Positions 53,965 through 63,371 of a stretch of DNA of 64,000 nt are shown piece after piece (the stretch's first letter is position 1; every line of letters starts with the position of its first letter). Under the pieces are notes generated by a model, which was not told the origin of the DNA, did not search any database, and saw only the letters and a program-made list of their open reading frames with translations. This DNA is from Paraplanobispora siamensis (GTDB lineage Bacteria > Actinomycetota > Actinomycetes > Streptosporangiales > Streptosporangiaceae): NCBI RefSeq assembly GCF_016863175.1, contig NZ_BOOJ01000029.1:1-64000 (forward strand). Reading direction: 5' to 3'. A program made the translations under genes and the position numbers.

Positions 53965-54996
53965 TCAGGCCATCAGCGTCTCCGCTCTGGAGAACAACGC
54001 GAGGGTGGTGGCGTGCAGCGCGTCGCCGATCTCCTTGGGGGCCTTGCCCGCGCAGGCCCGCGCGTGGGTGCCCTCGAGCACGATGCCGAGCTTGAAGCAG
54101 GCCATCACGGCGTACCAGTCGATGGCCGACAGGTCCCGGTCCGACAGGGCCGCGTAGCACGCGACGATCTCCCGCGCCGTCGCCAGACCGGCTATGCCGC
54201 CGCCGATGAGCCCCTGGCCGTCGGGGTCGGGCCAGGTGGCCAGCAGCCAGCCGAGGTCCAGCAGGGGGTCGCCGACCGTGCACATCTCCCAGTCGACGAT
54301 CGCCGCCACCCGCGGCCCGTCGTGGGCGAACATCAGGTTGGCCAGGTGATAGTCCCCGTGCATGATCCCGGGTGTGAAGTCCCGCGGCCGGTTGCGCTCC
54401 AGCCAGTCGGCGGTCCGGGCCAGCCCGGGGATGTCGGGGCCGGGATAGCCCTCCAGGGCCGAGTAGCCCTCCAGTTCGCCCATCCACCGGGGGACCTGCC
54501 GCTCCAGGAACCCCTCGGGCCGTCCGAAACCGTCGAGCGGGCCGGGGTCCACCCGGCCGAGCTCCGCCAGCGCCGAGGCCGCCTCCAGCCCCATGCGGTG
54601 GCGGATCGCGGGGTCGCTCGCGTGCGGCTCCGGCAGCCCGACGGTGGCGTTGAAGCCGTCGACCGGCTCCATGAGATAGAAGACGGCGCCGCCCATGACG
54701 GTCTCGTCCGGGCAGGCGGCGACGAGCCGGGGCGCGGCGACGGGGGTGTCCTTGAGGACGGCGAGCACCCGGGCCTCGCGCCGGATCACCTCGTTGCTCC
54801 GGGCCCGCAGGTGCAGGGGCGGACGGCGCAGGATGTACGGCACGCCGCCACGGGTCAGGCGGAGCATGACGTTCTGCGTCCCGCCCGCGACCGGCTCGAC
54901 CACCCCGAACTCCCCGACGGGCAGCCCCTGCCCGTCCATCCACGCCCCGAGCACGTCAAGGTCGATCACGTTGACGTCGATGTGCGTGGAGGTCAT
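53965..54996 (-). CDS. ACAD11-like phosphotransferase
   Basis: A 343-aa aminoglycoside-phosphotransferase/choline-kinase-fold protein with the catalytic IMHGDYHLANLMF and metal-binding VDWEMCTVGDPLLDLG. This group (ACAD10/11 N-terminal, FadE36-like) is linked to acyl-CoA catabolism, where it phosphorylates 4-hydroxyacyl-CoA in characterised members. It is last gene of the carboxylase/AtuA block on the minus strand, 201 bp downstream of AtuA, with its own GAACGATGTTC site. Confidence 0.88.
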   Translation of the reverse strand: MTSTHIDVNVIDLDVLGAWMDGQGLPVGEFGVVEPVAGGTQNVMLRLTRGGVPYILRRPPLHLRARSNEVIRREARVLAVLKDTPVAAPRLVAACPDETVMGGAVFYLMEPVDGFNATVGLPEPHASDPAIRHRMGLEAASALAELGRVDPGPLDGFGRPEGFLERQVPRWMGELEGYSALEGYPGPDIPGLARTADWLERNRPRDFTPGIMHGDYHLANLMFAHDGPRVAAIVDWEMCTVGDPLLDLGWLLATWPDPDGQGLIGGGIAGLATAREIVACYAALSDRDLSAIDWYAVMACFKLGIVLEGTHARACAGKAPKEIGDALHATTLALFSRAETLMA

Positions 54997-55010
54997 GGGG
55001 ACACCTAACC

Positions 55011-55021
55011 GAACGATGTTC
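55011..55021. promoter_or_regulatory. GAAC-N3-GTTC operator upstream of the phosphotransferase gene
   Basis: GAACGATGTTC, 15 bp before the ATG. Similar to the CTGGAGCATTGTTCCAG site before the AtuA gene; both resemble GAACA-N-TGTTC-type sites of fatty-acid TetR regulators. Confidence 0.5.
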
Positions 55022-55197
55022 TAGTGCTGGCGAATCTACGAGATCGCGCGGCGCGGGTCAATAGTCCCGGGTTGTCTCGGCACCCCGGGTGGTGCGGGCC
55101 TTACGGACGTCACAGCGGGGACGCGGGAGCGGATCGCGCGGGCCTTACGGACGTCACAGCGCGGGCGTGGGAACGGGGCAGGCGGGCCGTACGGGCG

Positions 55198-57021
55198 TCA
55201 CAGGAAGGACCGGGGGATCTCCGTGACGGCGGCGCGCAGTTCCTCGCCCAGCGCCTTGGCCTGGGCGTCCAGGCGGGGGCTGGCGGCGACGCCCCGGCCG
55301 AGGAGGCCGTGCACGACGAAGTTGAGCGCGAGCAGGTTCGGCAACTCGAAGCGCTCGATCGTCAGCCCGGCCGTCGCGGGCAGGAGTTCGCGAAGGCGCT
55401 CGACCGTCAGGTGACCGGCCAGCCACGCGAACCGCTCCGGAGTCCCGACCCAGACCCCGAGATTGGCGTTGCCCCCCTTGTCCCCGGACCGGGCCCCCAT
55501 GATCGCCCCCAGCGGCGCCCGGACGGCCTCCCGTCCGCCGTCCGAGGGCGTCGGCGTGGGTGTCTCCCCGGTGGCGGGAGCGGCGAGGTCCTGAGCGCGG
55601 GACGACGCGGACGAACCGGCGGTGGTGACGGTGCTCCGGGTGTGCGGCGGCGCAGGCGGGCCGGCGAGGGGAGCGGCGGGAGCGTCCGGGGCGGGGAGTT
55701 CGCGGCCGTCGAGCCGGACGCGGGGGCGGACGGAGGCGGCGGGCACGAGGACGGGCCAGTAGACGCCGTACGGCGTGGCGTCGCCGGGCGGGGTCAGGCC
55801 GTAGAACCCGGGATAGCTCGCCAGGCCGGTCTCGACCACCGCGGAGGAGAACGCGCGGCCGGCCTTCTTGCGGTCGGGGTCCATCACGGTGATCCGGAAC
55901 AGGGCGGTCCCCGCGAGCGGGGTCAGCTCCGTGTGGACCTGCTCGAAGGAGTCCTTCGGCACGCGGGCCCAGACGGCCTCCTCGGCCAGGCGGGCCTTGG
56001 CCTCGATGTCCAGGCCGGTCAGGACCAGCGTCATGGTGTTGCGGTAGCCGCCGAGATAGTTGACCGCGACCTTGAGCGTGTCCGGCGGGGCCTCGCCGCG
56101 CACGCCGGAGATCCGGACCCGGTCCGGGCCCTGCTGCTCCAGTGCGATCGTGTCGAAGCGGGCCACGACGTCGGGGCCGGGATAGCGGGGCGAGGCGATC
56201 TCGTACAGCAGCTGGGCCGTGACCGTGCCGACCGAGACCAGGCCCCCGGTGCCGGGGTGCTTGGTCACCACGCAGGACCCGTCGGCCTCCAGCTCCACCA
56301 GCGGGAAGCCGCAGCGCGCGGGGTCGGGCACCTCGCCGAAGAACGCGTAGTTGCCGCCGGTCGCCTGGCAGCCGCACTCGATGACGTGCCCGGCGACGAC
56401 CGACCCGGCCAGCGCGTCGAGGTCGTCGGGGCGCCAGCCGTACCGCCAGATGCCCGGTCCGGTGACCAGCGCCGCGTCGGTGACCCGGCCGGTGACCACC
56501 ACGTCGGCCCCGGCCGACAGGGCCTGCGCGATCGGCCGCCCGCCGAGGTAGGCGTTGGCGGTCAGGGGCGCGGCGGGCAGCTCCTCGCCGGTGTCCATGT
56601 TGATCGCGTCGCCCAGGACACCCCACCGGCCCCGCTCCCCGGAGTCTCCGGAGTCCCGGGATCCGTCCGGCCCGCCGGCGAGCAGGTCGTCCCCGGTCAC
56701 GTGGGCCACCCGCACCGTCAGCCCGAGCCGGTCGGCCAGCTCCGCCACCGCCGCGGCGCACCCGGCGGGATCCAGCCCGCCCGCGTTGGACACGATCTTG
56801 ATGCCCCGGTCCAGGCAGGTGCCGAGCACCTGTTCCATCTGCTTCAGGAACGTCGGCGCGTAGCCGGGGCGGCCCTTGAGCCGGTTCCCGGCGAGGATGA
56901 GCATCGTCAGCTCGGCCAGCCAGTCGCCGGTGAGCACGTCGATCGGCCCGCCCTCGACCATCTCCCGGGCGGCCGACAACCGGTCGCCGTAGAAGCCGGA
57001 ACAGTTGGCGACACGGAGCAT
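55198..57021 (-). CDS. AtuA-family protein (DUF1446)
   Basis: A 607-aa protein. The DUF1446 core spans about 1-440 (LTGDWLAELTMLILAGNRLK; GADVVVTGRVTDAALVTGPG; VNYLGGYRNTMTLVLTG). A Pro/Ala-rich linker follows, then a C-terminal ferredoxin-like part (IMGARSGDKGGNANLGVWVG). AtuA is required for acyclic terpene use in Pseudomonas, but its reaction is unknown. Here it sits with carboxylase, enoyl-CoA hydratase and SDR genes. ATG 57021 follows GGGAGGG. Confidence 0.9.
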   Translation of the reverse strand: MLRVANCSGFYGDRLSAAREMVEGGPIDVLTGDWLAELTMLILAGNRLKGRPGYAPTFLKQMEQVLGTCLDRGIKIVSNAGGLDPAGCAAAVAELADRLGLTVRVAHVTGDDLLAGGPDGSRDSGDSGERGRWGVLGDAINMDTGEELPAAPLTANAYLGGRPIAQALSAGADVVVTGRVTDAALVTGPGIWRYGWRPDDLDALAGSVVAGHVIECGCQATGGNYAFFGEVPDPARCGFPLVELEADGSCVVTKHPGTGGLVSVGTVTAQLLYEIASPRYPGPDVVARFDTIALEQQGPDRVRISGVRGEAPPDTLKVAVNYLGGYRNTMTLVLTGLDIEAKARLAEEAVWARVPKDSFEQVHTELTPLAGTALFRITVMDPDRKKAGRAFSSAVVETGLASYPGFYGLTPPGDATPYGVYWPVLVPAASVRPRVRLDGRELPAPDAPAAPLAGPPAPPHTRSTVTTAGSSASSRAQDLAAPATGETPTPTPSDGGREAVRAPLGAIMGARSGDKGGNANLGVWVGTPERFAWLAGHLTVERLRELLPATAGLTIERFELPNLLALNFVVHGLLGRGVAASPRLDAQAKALGEELRAAVTEIPRSFL

Positions 57022-57046
57022 CGGGCCCTCCCTCGGCCGTTCGGGT

Positions 57047-57063
57047 CTGGAGCATTGTTCCAG
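57047..57063. promoter_or_regulatory. Operator-like palindrome upstream of the AtuA gene
   Basis: CTGGAGCA-T-TGTTCCAG, 8-bp arms with one mismatch. It is centred 34 bp before the AtuA start and related to the phosphotransferase site at 55011. Confidence 0.55.
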
Positions 57064-57094
57064 ACGGCCGTCCGGGCGGGCTCCCCGGCCGGGA

Positions 57095-58591
57095 TCAACG
57101 CCGCTGCCGCGCCGCGCGGGCGATGTTGCGCGGCATCCGGCCGAAGATGAGGTTATGGAAGGGAGCGATGCTCCACCAGTAGGCGTGCCCCAGCAGCCCG
57201 TGCGGGTGGAACAGCGCGCGCTGCCGGTAGACGGACCGGGCGGGGGCACCGCCCGGAGAGGCCGGCCGGTCGGAGCCGTCCTGCGGGCAGACCGAGAGCT
57301 CCAGCCAGGCCAGGCCCGGCAGGCGCATCTCGGCGCGCAGCCGCAGCAGCCTCCCGGGTTCGATCTCCTCCACCCGCCAGAAGTCCAGCGGGTCGCCCAC
57401 CCGGAGCCGGTGGGGGTCGCGGCGTCCCCGGCGCAGGCCCACGCCGCCCATCAGCCGGTCGATCAGGCCGCGCGCCCGCCAGGCGACGGGCAGGGAGTAC
57501 CAGCCGTTGGCCCCGCCGATGCCCTCGATCACCCGCCAGACCTGCGACGCGGGCGCGGCCACGGCCAGCTCGCGTTCGTCGCAGTAGAGGCTGCCGCCCG
57601 CCCAGCCGGGGTCGGTGGGCAGGGGGTCGCTCGGCGCGCCGGGGGTGGACGCGGAGGACCAGTGGGTGGCGACGTCGGCGTCCTTGATCTTGCGCAGCGC
57701 CAGCCGTACGGACTCCCGGAAGCCGATCAGCCCGCCCGGCGGGTCGGGGACGAAGCGGGCGACGTCGTGCTCGGCGCACACGGCCTCGTGGCGCAGCGAC
57801 TCCACCAGGGGACGGGCGATGCTCGCCGGCACCGGCGTGACCAGGCCGACCCAGTGGCTGGACAGGCTCGGTGACAGGACCGGCACCGGGACGATCACCC
57901 GGGCGGGCAGCTGCGCGACCGCGGCGTACCCCTGCATCATCTCCGCGTAGGTCAGCACGTCCGGCCCGCCGATGTCGAAGGCCCGGTTGACCTCTCCGGG
58001 GACCTCCGCCCAGGCGGTCAGATAGCGCAGCATGTCGCGGATGGCGATGGGCTGGGTGCGGGTGCGCACCCACCGGGGCGTCGTCATCACCGGCAGGCGC
58101 TCGGTCAGATAGCGCAGCATCTCGAACGAGGCCGACCCGGACCCGATGACCGTCGCGGCCCGCAGCACCACGGCGGGCACCGGAGCCCGCAGGAAGATCT
58201 CTCCCACCTCCGCACGGGAGCGCATGTGCGCCGACAGCTCTCCGGAGGCGTGGGTCAGCCCGCCCAGGTAGACGATCCTGCCCACGCCCGCCTGCGCCGC
58301 GGCCCCGGCGAAGGTCTCGGCCGCCCGGCGGTCGCGCTCGGCGAAGGCGGGCCCGCCGGCCATCGAGTGGACCAGGTAGTACGCCACGTCGGCGCCCTCC
58401 AGCGCGCGCCGCATCGCGTCGGGGTCGCCGACGTCGCCCGCCACGACCTCCACCCGCCCGGCCCACGGCAGGTCCCGCAGCCGCTGCGGACTGCGGGCCA
58501 CGCACCTGACCCGGTGCCCGGCCTCCAGCAGCTGCGGCACCAGCCGCCCGCCGACGTAGCCGGTGGCCCCCGTCACCAGGATCATCCCCAT
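57095..58591 (-). CDS. NAD(P)-binding SDR with DUF2867 C-terminus
   Basis: A 498-aa protein. An atypical/extended SDR Rossmann domain (VTGATGYVGGRLVPQLLEAG) covers about 1-290. A C-terminal DUF2867 region follows (ERELAVAAPASQVWRVIEGI to LFHPHGLLGHAYWWSIAPFH). Such fusions are common in bacteria and have no settled reaction. Start is ATG 58591 (or 58585). Middle of the carboxylase-AtuA block, 120 bp after the hydratase gene. Confidence 0.82.
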   Translation of the reverse strand: MGMILVTGATGYVGGRLVPQLLEAGHRVRCVARSPQRLRDLPWAGRVEVVAGDVGDPDAMRRALEGADVAYYLVHSMAGGPAFAERDRRAAETFAGAAAQAGVGRIVYLGGLTHASGELSAHMRSRAEVGEIFLRAPVPAVVLRAATVIGSGSASFEMLRYLTERLPVMTTPRWVRTRTQPIAIRDMLRYLTAWAEVPGEVNRAFDIGGPDVLTYAEMMQGYAAVAQLPARVIVPVPVLSPSLSSHWVGLVTPVPASIARPLVESLRHEAVCAEHDVARFVPDPPGGLIGFRESVRLALRKIKDADVATHWSSASTPGAPSDPLPTDPGWAGGSLYCDERELAVAAPASQVWRVIEGIGGANGWYSLPVAWRARGLIDRLMGGVGLRRGRRDPHRLRVGDPLDFWRVEEIEPGRLLRLRAEMRLPGLAWLELSVCPQDGSDRPASPGGAPARSVYRQRALFHPHGLLGHAYWWSIAPFHNLIFGRMPRNIARAARQRR

Positions 58592-58711
58592 ACCAGTGCT
58601 TCGTGCGTCATCCGCGGCGCGGTTGCGCGGGAGGGGCCGACGGGGATCGCGGGCGGCCGGCGGACCCGACCGGCTCGGCGGGTTCCGGGCGCGGCTCCGC
58701 TCACCGGAGGC

Positions 58712-59554
58712 TCACGCGGATCCGGCTTCTTCCCCGCCGTCGTCCTTCTCGTCGGGAACCGGGATCCAGGCGGCGGGGCGCTTCTCCATGAAGGCGGCGA
58801 TGCCCTCCTGGCCCTCGGCGGAGGTGAACCGCTGGGCCGACAGCTCGGCCATCTGCCGCATGCCCTCCTCGACGGAGAGCGCCGGCACCTGCCGGACCAG
58901 CTGCTTGGTGATCGCCAGCGCCTCGGGACCGCCGCGCAGCAGCATGTCCGCGTAGCGGGCGACCGTGGCGTCCAGCTCCTCGGCGGGGACGGCCCGGGTC
59001 AGCAGGCCGATCTCCTGGGCGCGGGCGGCGTCGAAGGTCTCGCCGGTCAGCAGGTACTCGGCCGCGGCGCGGGGGTCGAGCCGCCGCAGCACGGTCACCG
59101 AGATCATCGCGGGCACCACGCCCAGCCGGACCTCGGTGAACGCGAACGACGCCGAGTCCGGCGCGATGGCGAAGTCGCACGCGGCCACCAGGCCGAGCCC
59201 GCCGGCCCGCGCCGTGCCGTTCAGGCGGCAGATGACCGGCTTGGGGCTGTTCCAGATCATGCTCATGATCTCCGGGAACGAGGCGGTCACCGGCGCCTCG
59301 TGCGCGTTGCCCGGCTCGACGCGCTGCTCCTTCAGGTCGGCCCCGGCGCAGAACACCGGCCCGGTCCCGGTGAGCACGATCACCCGCACGCTCTCCTCGG
59401 CCAGCGCCCAGTCGAGCCGGTCCTCCAGATCCCCGAGCAGGCGCACCGACAGCGCGTTGCGGTTGCGCGGGGAGTCGAGCGTGATCGTGGCGACCCCGCC
59501 GGACACCTCCTTGTGCACCAGCCGTTCCACCGGCCAGCCCCCGTCCCTGTTCAC
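58712..59554 (-). CDS. Enoyl-CoA hydratase/isomerase family protein
   Basis: A 280-aa crotonase-fold protein. Oxyanion-hole segments are GPVFCAGADLKEQR and NGTARAGGLGLVAACDFAIA, and the RLGVVPAMISVTVLRR loop matches methylglutaconyl-CoA hydratase-like members (AtuE/LiuC). It lies 34 bp downstream of the biotin-carboxylase gene. In Atu/Liu pathways this step hydrates the carboxylated enoyl-CoA. GTG start. Confidence 0.9.
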   Translation of the reverse strand: MNRDGGWPVERLVHKEVSGGVATITLDSPRNRNALSVRLLGDLEDRLDWALAEESVRVIVLTGTGPVFCAGADLKEQRVEPGNAHEAPVTASFPEIMSMIWNSPKPVICRLNGTARAGGLGLVAACDFAIAPDSASFAFTEVRLGVVPAMISVTVLRRLDPRAAAEYLLTGETFDAARAQEIGLLTRAVPAEELDATVARYADMLLRGGPEALAITKQLVRQVPALSVEEGMRQMAELSAQRFTSAEGQEGIAAFMEKRPAAWIPVPDEKDDGGEEAGSA

Positions 59555-59588
59555 CTGGCTCGCTCCACCTTCCGGCGCCGCGCGGCGC

Positions 59589-61625
59589 TCACGTCCGTTC
59601 CTCGATGACGGCCAGTACGGCCCCCGCCTCGACCTGGCGGCCGGGCGTCACGTTCAGTTCCTTCACCGTGCCCTCGGCGGGCGCGGTGATCCGATGTTCC
59701 ATCTTCATCGCCTCCAGCACCACGACCACCTGGCCCGCGGTGACCGGCTCGCCGGGCTCGACCCCGACGCGCAGCACCGTACCGGGCATGGGCGCGATCA
59801 GGGAGCCCGGTGCCAGGTGCTCGACGGGCTCGGGCAGGCGGGGCAGGGGCGTGAGCCGTACGGCGCCCAGGGAGGAGTCCACATATGTCACGCCGTCGTA
59901 GCGGGCGATCTCGAAGCGGTGCCGTACGCCGGAGGTCTCCAGGACGACCTCGTCCGGAGCGGCCCCGATGAGGACGGTGTCCGGGAAGTCCTCGGCGCGC
60001 AGGCCGTCCCTGGTGAGCCGGTAGGACACCGTGCGCACGGCCGGGTCCGTCCCGTCGCCCGCCCGCTCCCCGCCGACGGCGAAGGACACGCGCTGCGGCT
60101 GGGACGGCACGTTGCGCCAGCCGCCGGGCAGCCCGGCCTGTACGGCGGCCGCCGCCCGGTTCGCGGCGGCCTGGGCCAGCGCGGCGGCCAGAGCGGACAG
60201 CGGTACGGCGGACAGCGGTCCGGCGGGCAGCGGTCCGGCGGGCAGCGGTCCGGGGAGGCCGAGGGCGGCGGCGTGCCGGTCCAGGAAGCCGGTGTCGGTC
60301 TCCCCGGCCAGGAACGCCTCGTGGCGCAGGACGCGCACCAGCAGGTCCCGGTTGGTGACGGGACCGTGGATCCTCGCCCTGGCCAGGGCGCCGGACAGCC
60401 TGCGCACGGCCTCGGCGCGGGTCTCGCCGTGGGCGATGACCTTGGCGAGCATCGGGTCGTAGTGCACGCCGATCTCGGAGCCGTCCCCGACGCCGGAGTC
60501 CAGGCGCAGGCCGCGGGAGACGGGGGAGAAGCGGACGTCCGCCCCGGGGACGTCGAAGCGGTGCAGGACACCGCTCTGCGGGCGCCAGCCGTGGGCGGGG
60601 TCCTCGGCGTACAGGCGCACCTCGACGGCGTGGCCGCGGGGCTCCGGGGGAGCCTGCGGGAGCGCGGCCCCCTCGGCGATCCGGATCTGGAGCTCGACCA
60701 GGTCGACGCCGTGGACGCACTCGGTGACCGGGTGCTCGACCTGCAGGCGGGTGTTCATCTCCAGGAACGCGACGGTGTCGGCCTTGACGAGGAACTCGAC
60801 GGTGCCCGCGCCGACGTAGCCGATGGCCCGCGCCGCCCTGACCGCCGCCTCGCACAGGCGCGCCCGCAGCTCGGGGGAGACCGCCGGGGAGGGCGCCTCC
60901 TCGATCACCTTCTGGTGCCGCCGCTGGATCGAGCACTCCCGCTCGCCCAGCGCCCAGACCGTCCCGTGCCCGTCGGCCAGGATCTGCACCTCGATGTGCC
61001 GGGCGTCCTCCAGCAGCGGCTCGACGAAGACCGTCCCGTCCCCGAAGGCCGACTCCGCCTCCCGCTGAGCCGCCTCGATCTCCCCGTCGAGGTCACCGGG
61101 TGCGCGGACGACCCGCATCCCCCGGCCCCCGCCGCCCGCCGAGGCCTTGACCAGCAGCGGGTAGGCCAATCGCCCGGTGTCGGCGGGGGAGTCCGCGGCC
61201 GGGGCGGAGGGGACGGTGAGGCTGGGGAGGATGGGGACGCCGGCGGCGGACATCAGGGCCTTGGCCTCGATTTTGGAGCCCATGGCGGCGATGGACTCCG
61301 GGCTCGGGCCCACCCAGGTCAGGCCGGCGTCCAGGACGGCGCGGGCGAAGCCGGCGTTCTCCGACAGGAAGCCGTAGCCGGGGTGGACGGCGTCCGCGCC
61401 GCTGCGCCGGGCGGCCTCGACGATCTTCTCGATCGACAGGTAGGTGTCGGCGGGCCGGGCGCCGGGGAGCCGTACGGCGTGGTCGGCCTCGGCGGCGTGC
61501 GGCGCGCCGGCGTCGGCGTCGGCGTCGGAGAAGACCGCGACGGTCTCGATGCCGAGGTCGCGGCAGCTGCGGAAGACGCGGCGGGCGATCTCGCCCCGGT
61601 TCGCGACGAGCAAACGTGTGATCAT
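59589..61625 (-). CDS. Acyl-CoA carboxylase alpha subunit (biotin carboxylase-BCCP), second copy
   Basis: A 678-aa protein with biotin carboxylase ([46 protein letters not shown]), a Pro/Leu/Ala-rich linker repeat (AGPLPAGPLSAV) and biotinyl site EAMKMEHRIT. It belongs with the beta subunit encoded 5 bp upstream. ATG 61625. Divergent in sequence from the 22.6-kb copy, so probably a different substrate (geranyl-CoA, isohexenylglutaconyl-CoA precursor or methylcrotonyl-CoA). Confidence 0.92.
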   Translation of the reverse strand: MITRLLVANRGEIARRVFRSCRDLGIETVAVFSDADADAGAPHAAEADHAVRLPGARPADTYLSIEKIVEAARRSGADAVHPGYGFLSENAGFARAVLDAGLTWVGPSPESIAAMGSKIEAKALMSAAGVPILPSLTVPSAPAADSPADTGRLAYPLLVKASAGGGGRGMRVVRAPGDLDGEIEAAQREAESAFGDGTVFVEPLLEDARHIEVQILADGHGTVWALGERECSIQRRHQKVIEEAPSPAVSPELRARLCEAAVRAARAIGYVGAGTVEFLVKADTVAFLEMNTRLQVEHPVTECVHGVDLVELQIRIAEGAALPQAPPEPRGHAVEVRLYAEDPAHGWRPQSGVLHRFDVPGADVRFSPVSRGLRLDSGVGDGSEIGVHYDPMLAKVIAHGETRAEAVRRLSGALARARIHGPVTNRDLLVRVLRHEAFLAGETDTGFLDRHAAALGLPGPLPAGPLPAGPLSAVPLSALAAALAQAAANRAAAAVQAGLPGGWRNVPSQPQRVSFAVGGERAGDGTDPAVRTVSYRLTRDGLRAEDFPDTVLIGAAPDEVVLETSGVRHRFEIARYDGVTYVDSSLGAVRLTPLPRLPEPVEHLAPGSLIAPMPGTVLRVGVEPGEPVTAGQVVVVLEAMKMEHRITAPAEGTVKELNVTPGRQVEAGAVLAVIEERT

Positions 61626-61630
61626 GACGG

Positions 61631-63214
61631 TCACATCCGGAAGACGCCGAAGCCGGCGGGCTCGGGGACGGGGGCGTTGTTGACGGCCGACAGGCACAGG
61701 CCCAGGACGGTGCGGGTGTCGCGGGGGTCGATGACGCCGTCGTCGTAGAGCCGGCCGGACAGGAAGAACGGCAGGGACTCGGTCTCGATCTGCGTCTCGA
61801 CCATCGCCCGCATCGCCGCGTCCGCCTCCTCGTCGTAGACCTGCCCGCGGGCCTGGGCCGCGGCCCGGCCGACGATGGACAGCACCCCGGCCAGCTGGGC
61901 CGGGCCCATGACGGCCGACTTCGCGCTCGGCCAGGTGAACAGGAAGCGGGGGTCGTAGGCCCGGCCGCACATCCCGTAGTTGCCCGCGCCGTAGGAGGCG
62001 CCCATGACGACGGTGAGGTGCGGGACGGCCGAGTTGGAGACCGCGTTGATCATCATGGCGCCGTGCTTGATGATGCCGCCCTGCTCGTACTCCCGGCCGA
62101 CCATGTAACCGGTCGTGTTCTGCAGGAAGAGCAGCGGCGTGCGCGTCTGGTTGGCCAGCTGGATGAACTGCGCGGCCTTCTGCGCCTCCTCGCTGAACAG
62201 CACTCCCCGCGCGTTGGCCAGGATCCCGATCGGATAGCCGTGCAGCCGCGCCCAGCCCGTCACCAGGCTGGCGCCGTACAGCGGCTTGAACTCGTCGAAC
62301 TCGCTGCCGTCCACGATCCGCACGATGACCTCGCGCGGGTCGAACGGGACGCGCAGGTCCTCCGGCACGATCCCGAGCAGCTCGTCCTCGTCGTAGAGCG
62401 GATCGCGTACGGCCTGCGCGGCGCGGCCGCGCTTGACCCAGTTGAGGCCGCGCACGATCCGCCGCCCGATCCGCAGGGCGTCGTGCTCGTCGGCCGCCAG
62501 GTGGTCGGCCAGGCCGGAGACGCGGGCGTGCATCTCGGCGCCGCCCAGGGACTCGTCGTCGGCCTCCTCGCCGGTGGCCATCCTCACCAGCGGCGGGCCG
62601 CCCAGGAAGACCTTCGCGCGCTCGCGCACCATGACCACGTGGTCGCTCATCCCGGGCACGTAGGCGCCCCCGGCGGTGGAGTTGCCGAACACCAGGGCGA
62701 TCGTCGGGATCCCGGCGGCGCTCAGCCGGGTCAGGTCGCGGAAGATCCGCCCGCCCGGGATGAAGATCTCCTTCTGGGTCGGCAGGTCGGCGCCGCCGGA
62801 CTCGACCAGGTTGACCAGCGGCAGCCGGTTCTCCAGCGCGATGTCGGCGGCGCGGAGCGTCTTGCGCAGCGTCCACGGGTTGGAGGCCCCGCCCCGCACG
62901 GTCGGGTCGTTGGCGACGATCATGCACTCGACGCCCTCGACCACCCCGATGCCGGTGACCACGCTCGCCCCGACCGGGAAGTCGCTGCCCCATCCGGCCA
63001 GCGGCGACAGCTCCAGGAACGCCGAGTCCGGGTCGACGAGCAGCTCGATCCGCTCGCGGGCCAGCAGCTTGCCGCGGCGGCGGTGCCGCTCGACGTACTT
63101 CTCGCCGCCGCCCGCCACGGCCTTGGCGTGCTCGGCCTCCAGATCGGCCAGTTTGGCGAGCATCGCCTCGCGCCGGGCGAGATAGTCGCCCGAGGAGGTG
63201 TCCAACCGGCTCAC
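61631..63214 (-). CDS. Acyl-CoA carboxylase beta subunit, second copy
   Basis: A 527-aa carboxyltransferase: [18 protein letters not shown] and [19 protein letters not shown] oxyanion loops, [18 protein letters not shown], and the C-terminal [15 protein letters not shown] 63214 (VSRLDTSSG) is chosen for GGAGGGAGACGTTTC upstream; the 63283 start would add 23 unusual residues. First gene of the six-gene minus-strand block. Substrate not settled; an Atu- or Liu-type carboxylase is likely from AtuA and hydratase neighbours. Confidence 0.92.
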   Translation of the reverse strand: MSRLDTSSGDYLARREAMLAKLADLEAEHAKAVAGGGEKYVERHRRRGKLLARERIELLVDPDSAFLELSPLAGWGSDFPVGASVVTGIGVVEGVECMIVANDPTVRGGASNPWTLRKTLRAADIALENRLPLVNLVESGGADLPTQKEIFIPGGRIFRDLTRLSAAGIPTIALVFGNSTAGGAYVPGMSDHVVMVRERAKVFLGGPPLVRMATGEEADDESLGGAEMHARVSGLADHLAADEHDALRIGRRIVRGLNWVKRGRAAQAVRDPLYDEDELLGIVPEDLRVPFDPREVIVRIVDGSEFDEFKPLYGASLVTGWARLHGYPIGILANARGVLFSEEAQKAAQFIQLANQTRTPLLFLQNTTGYMVGREYEQGGIIKHGAMMINAVSNSAVPHLTVVMGASYGAGNYGMCGRAYDPRFLFTWPSAKSAVMGPAQLAGVLSIVGRAAAQARGQVYDEEADAAMRAMVETQIETESLPFFLSGRLYDDGVIDPRDTRTVLGLCLSAVNNAPVPEPAGFGVFRM

Positions 63215-63329
63215 GAAACGTCTCCCTCCGCCGTAGCCGGTGATCTCCTCGGACCGGCTGCGCCCAGGTCCAGAGCGTGCCACATGGAGCTACCCGCCGG
63301 TAAGGGAGGGCGGGGCACGGTGTTTCCGG

Positions 63330-63371
63330 CCGGATCCTCACGGCCGCGAGGATCCGGCCGTGAGGATCCGG
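63330..63371 (-). terminator. 16-bp perfect stem-loop at a stop codon
   Basis: CCGGATCCTCACGGCC (63330-63345) and its exact complement (63356-63371) with a 10-base loop. The right arm abuts the stop codon of the following gene (63372-63374), so it is read immediately after translation ends on the minus strand. Confidence 0.85.
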
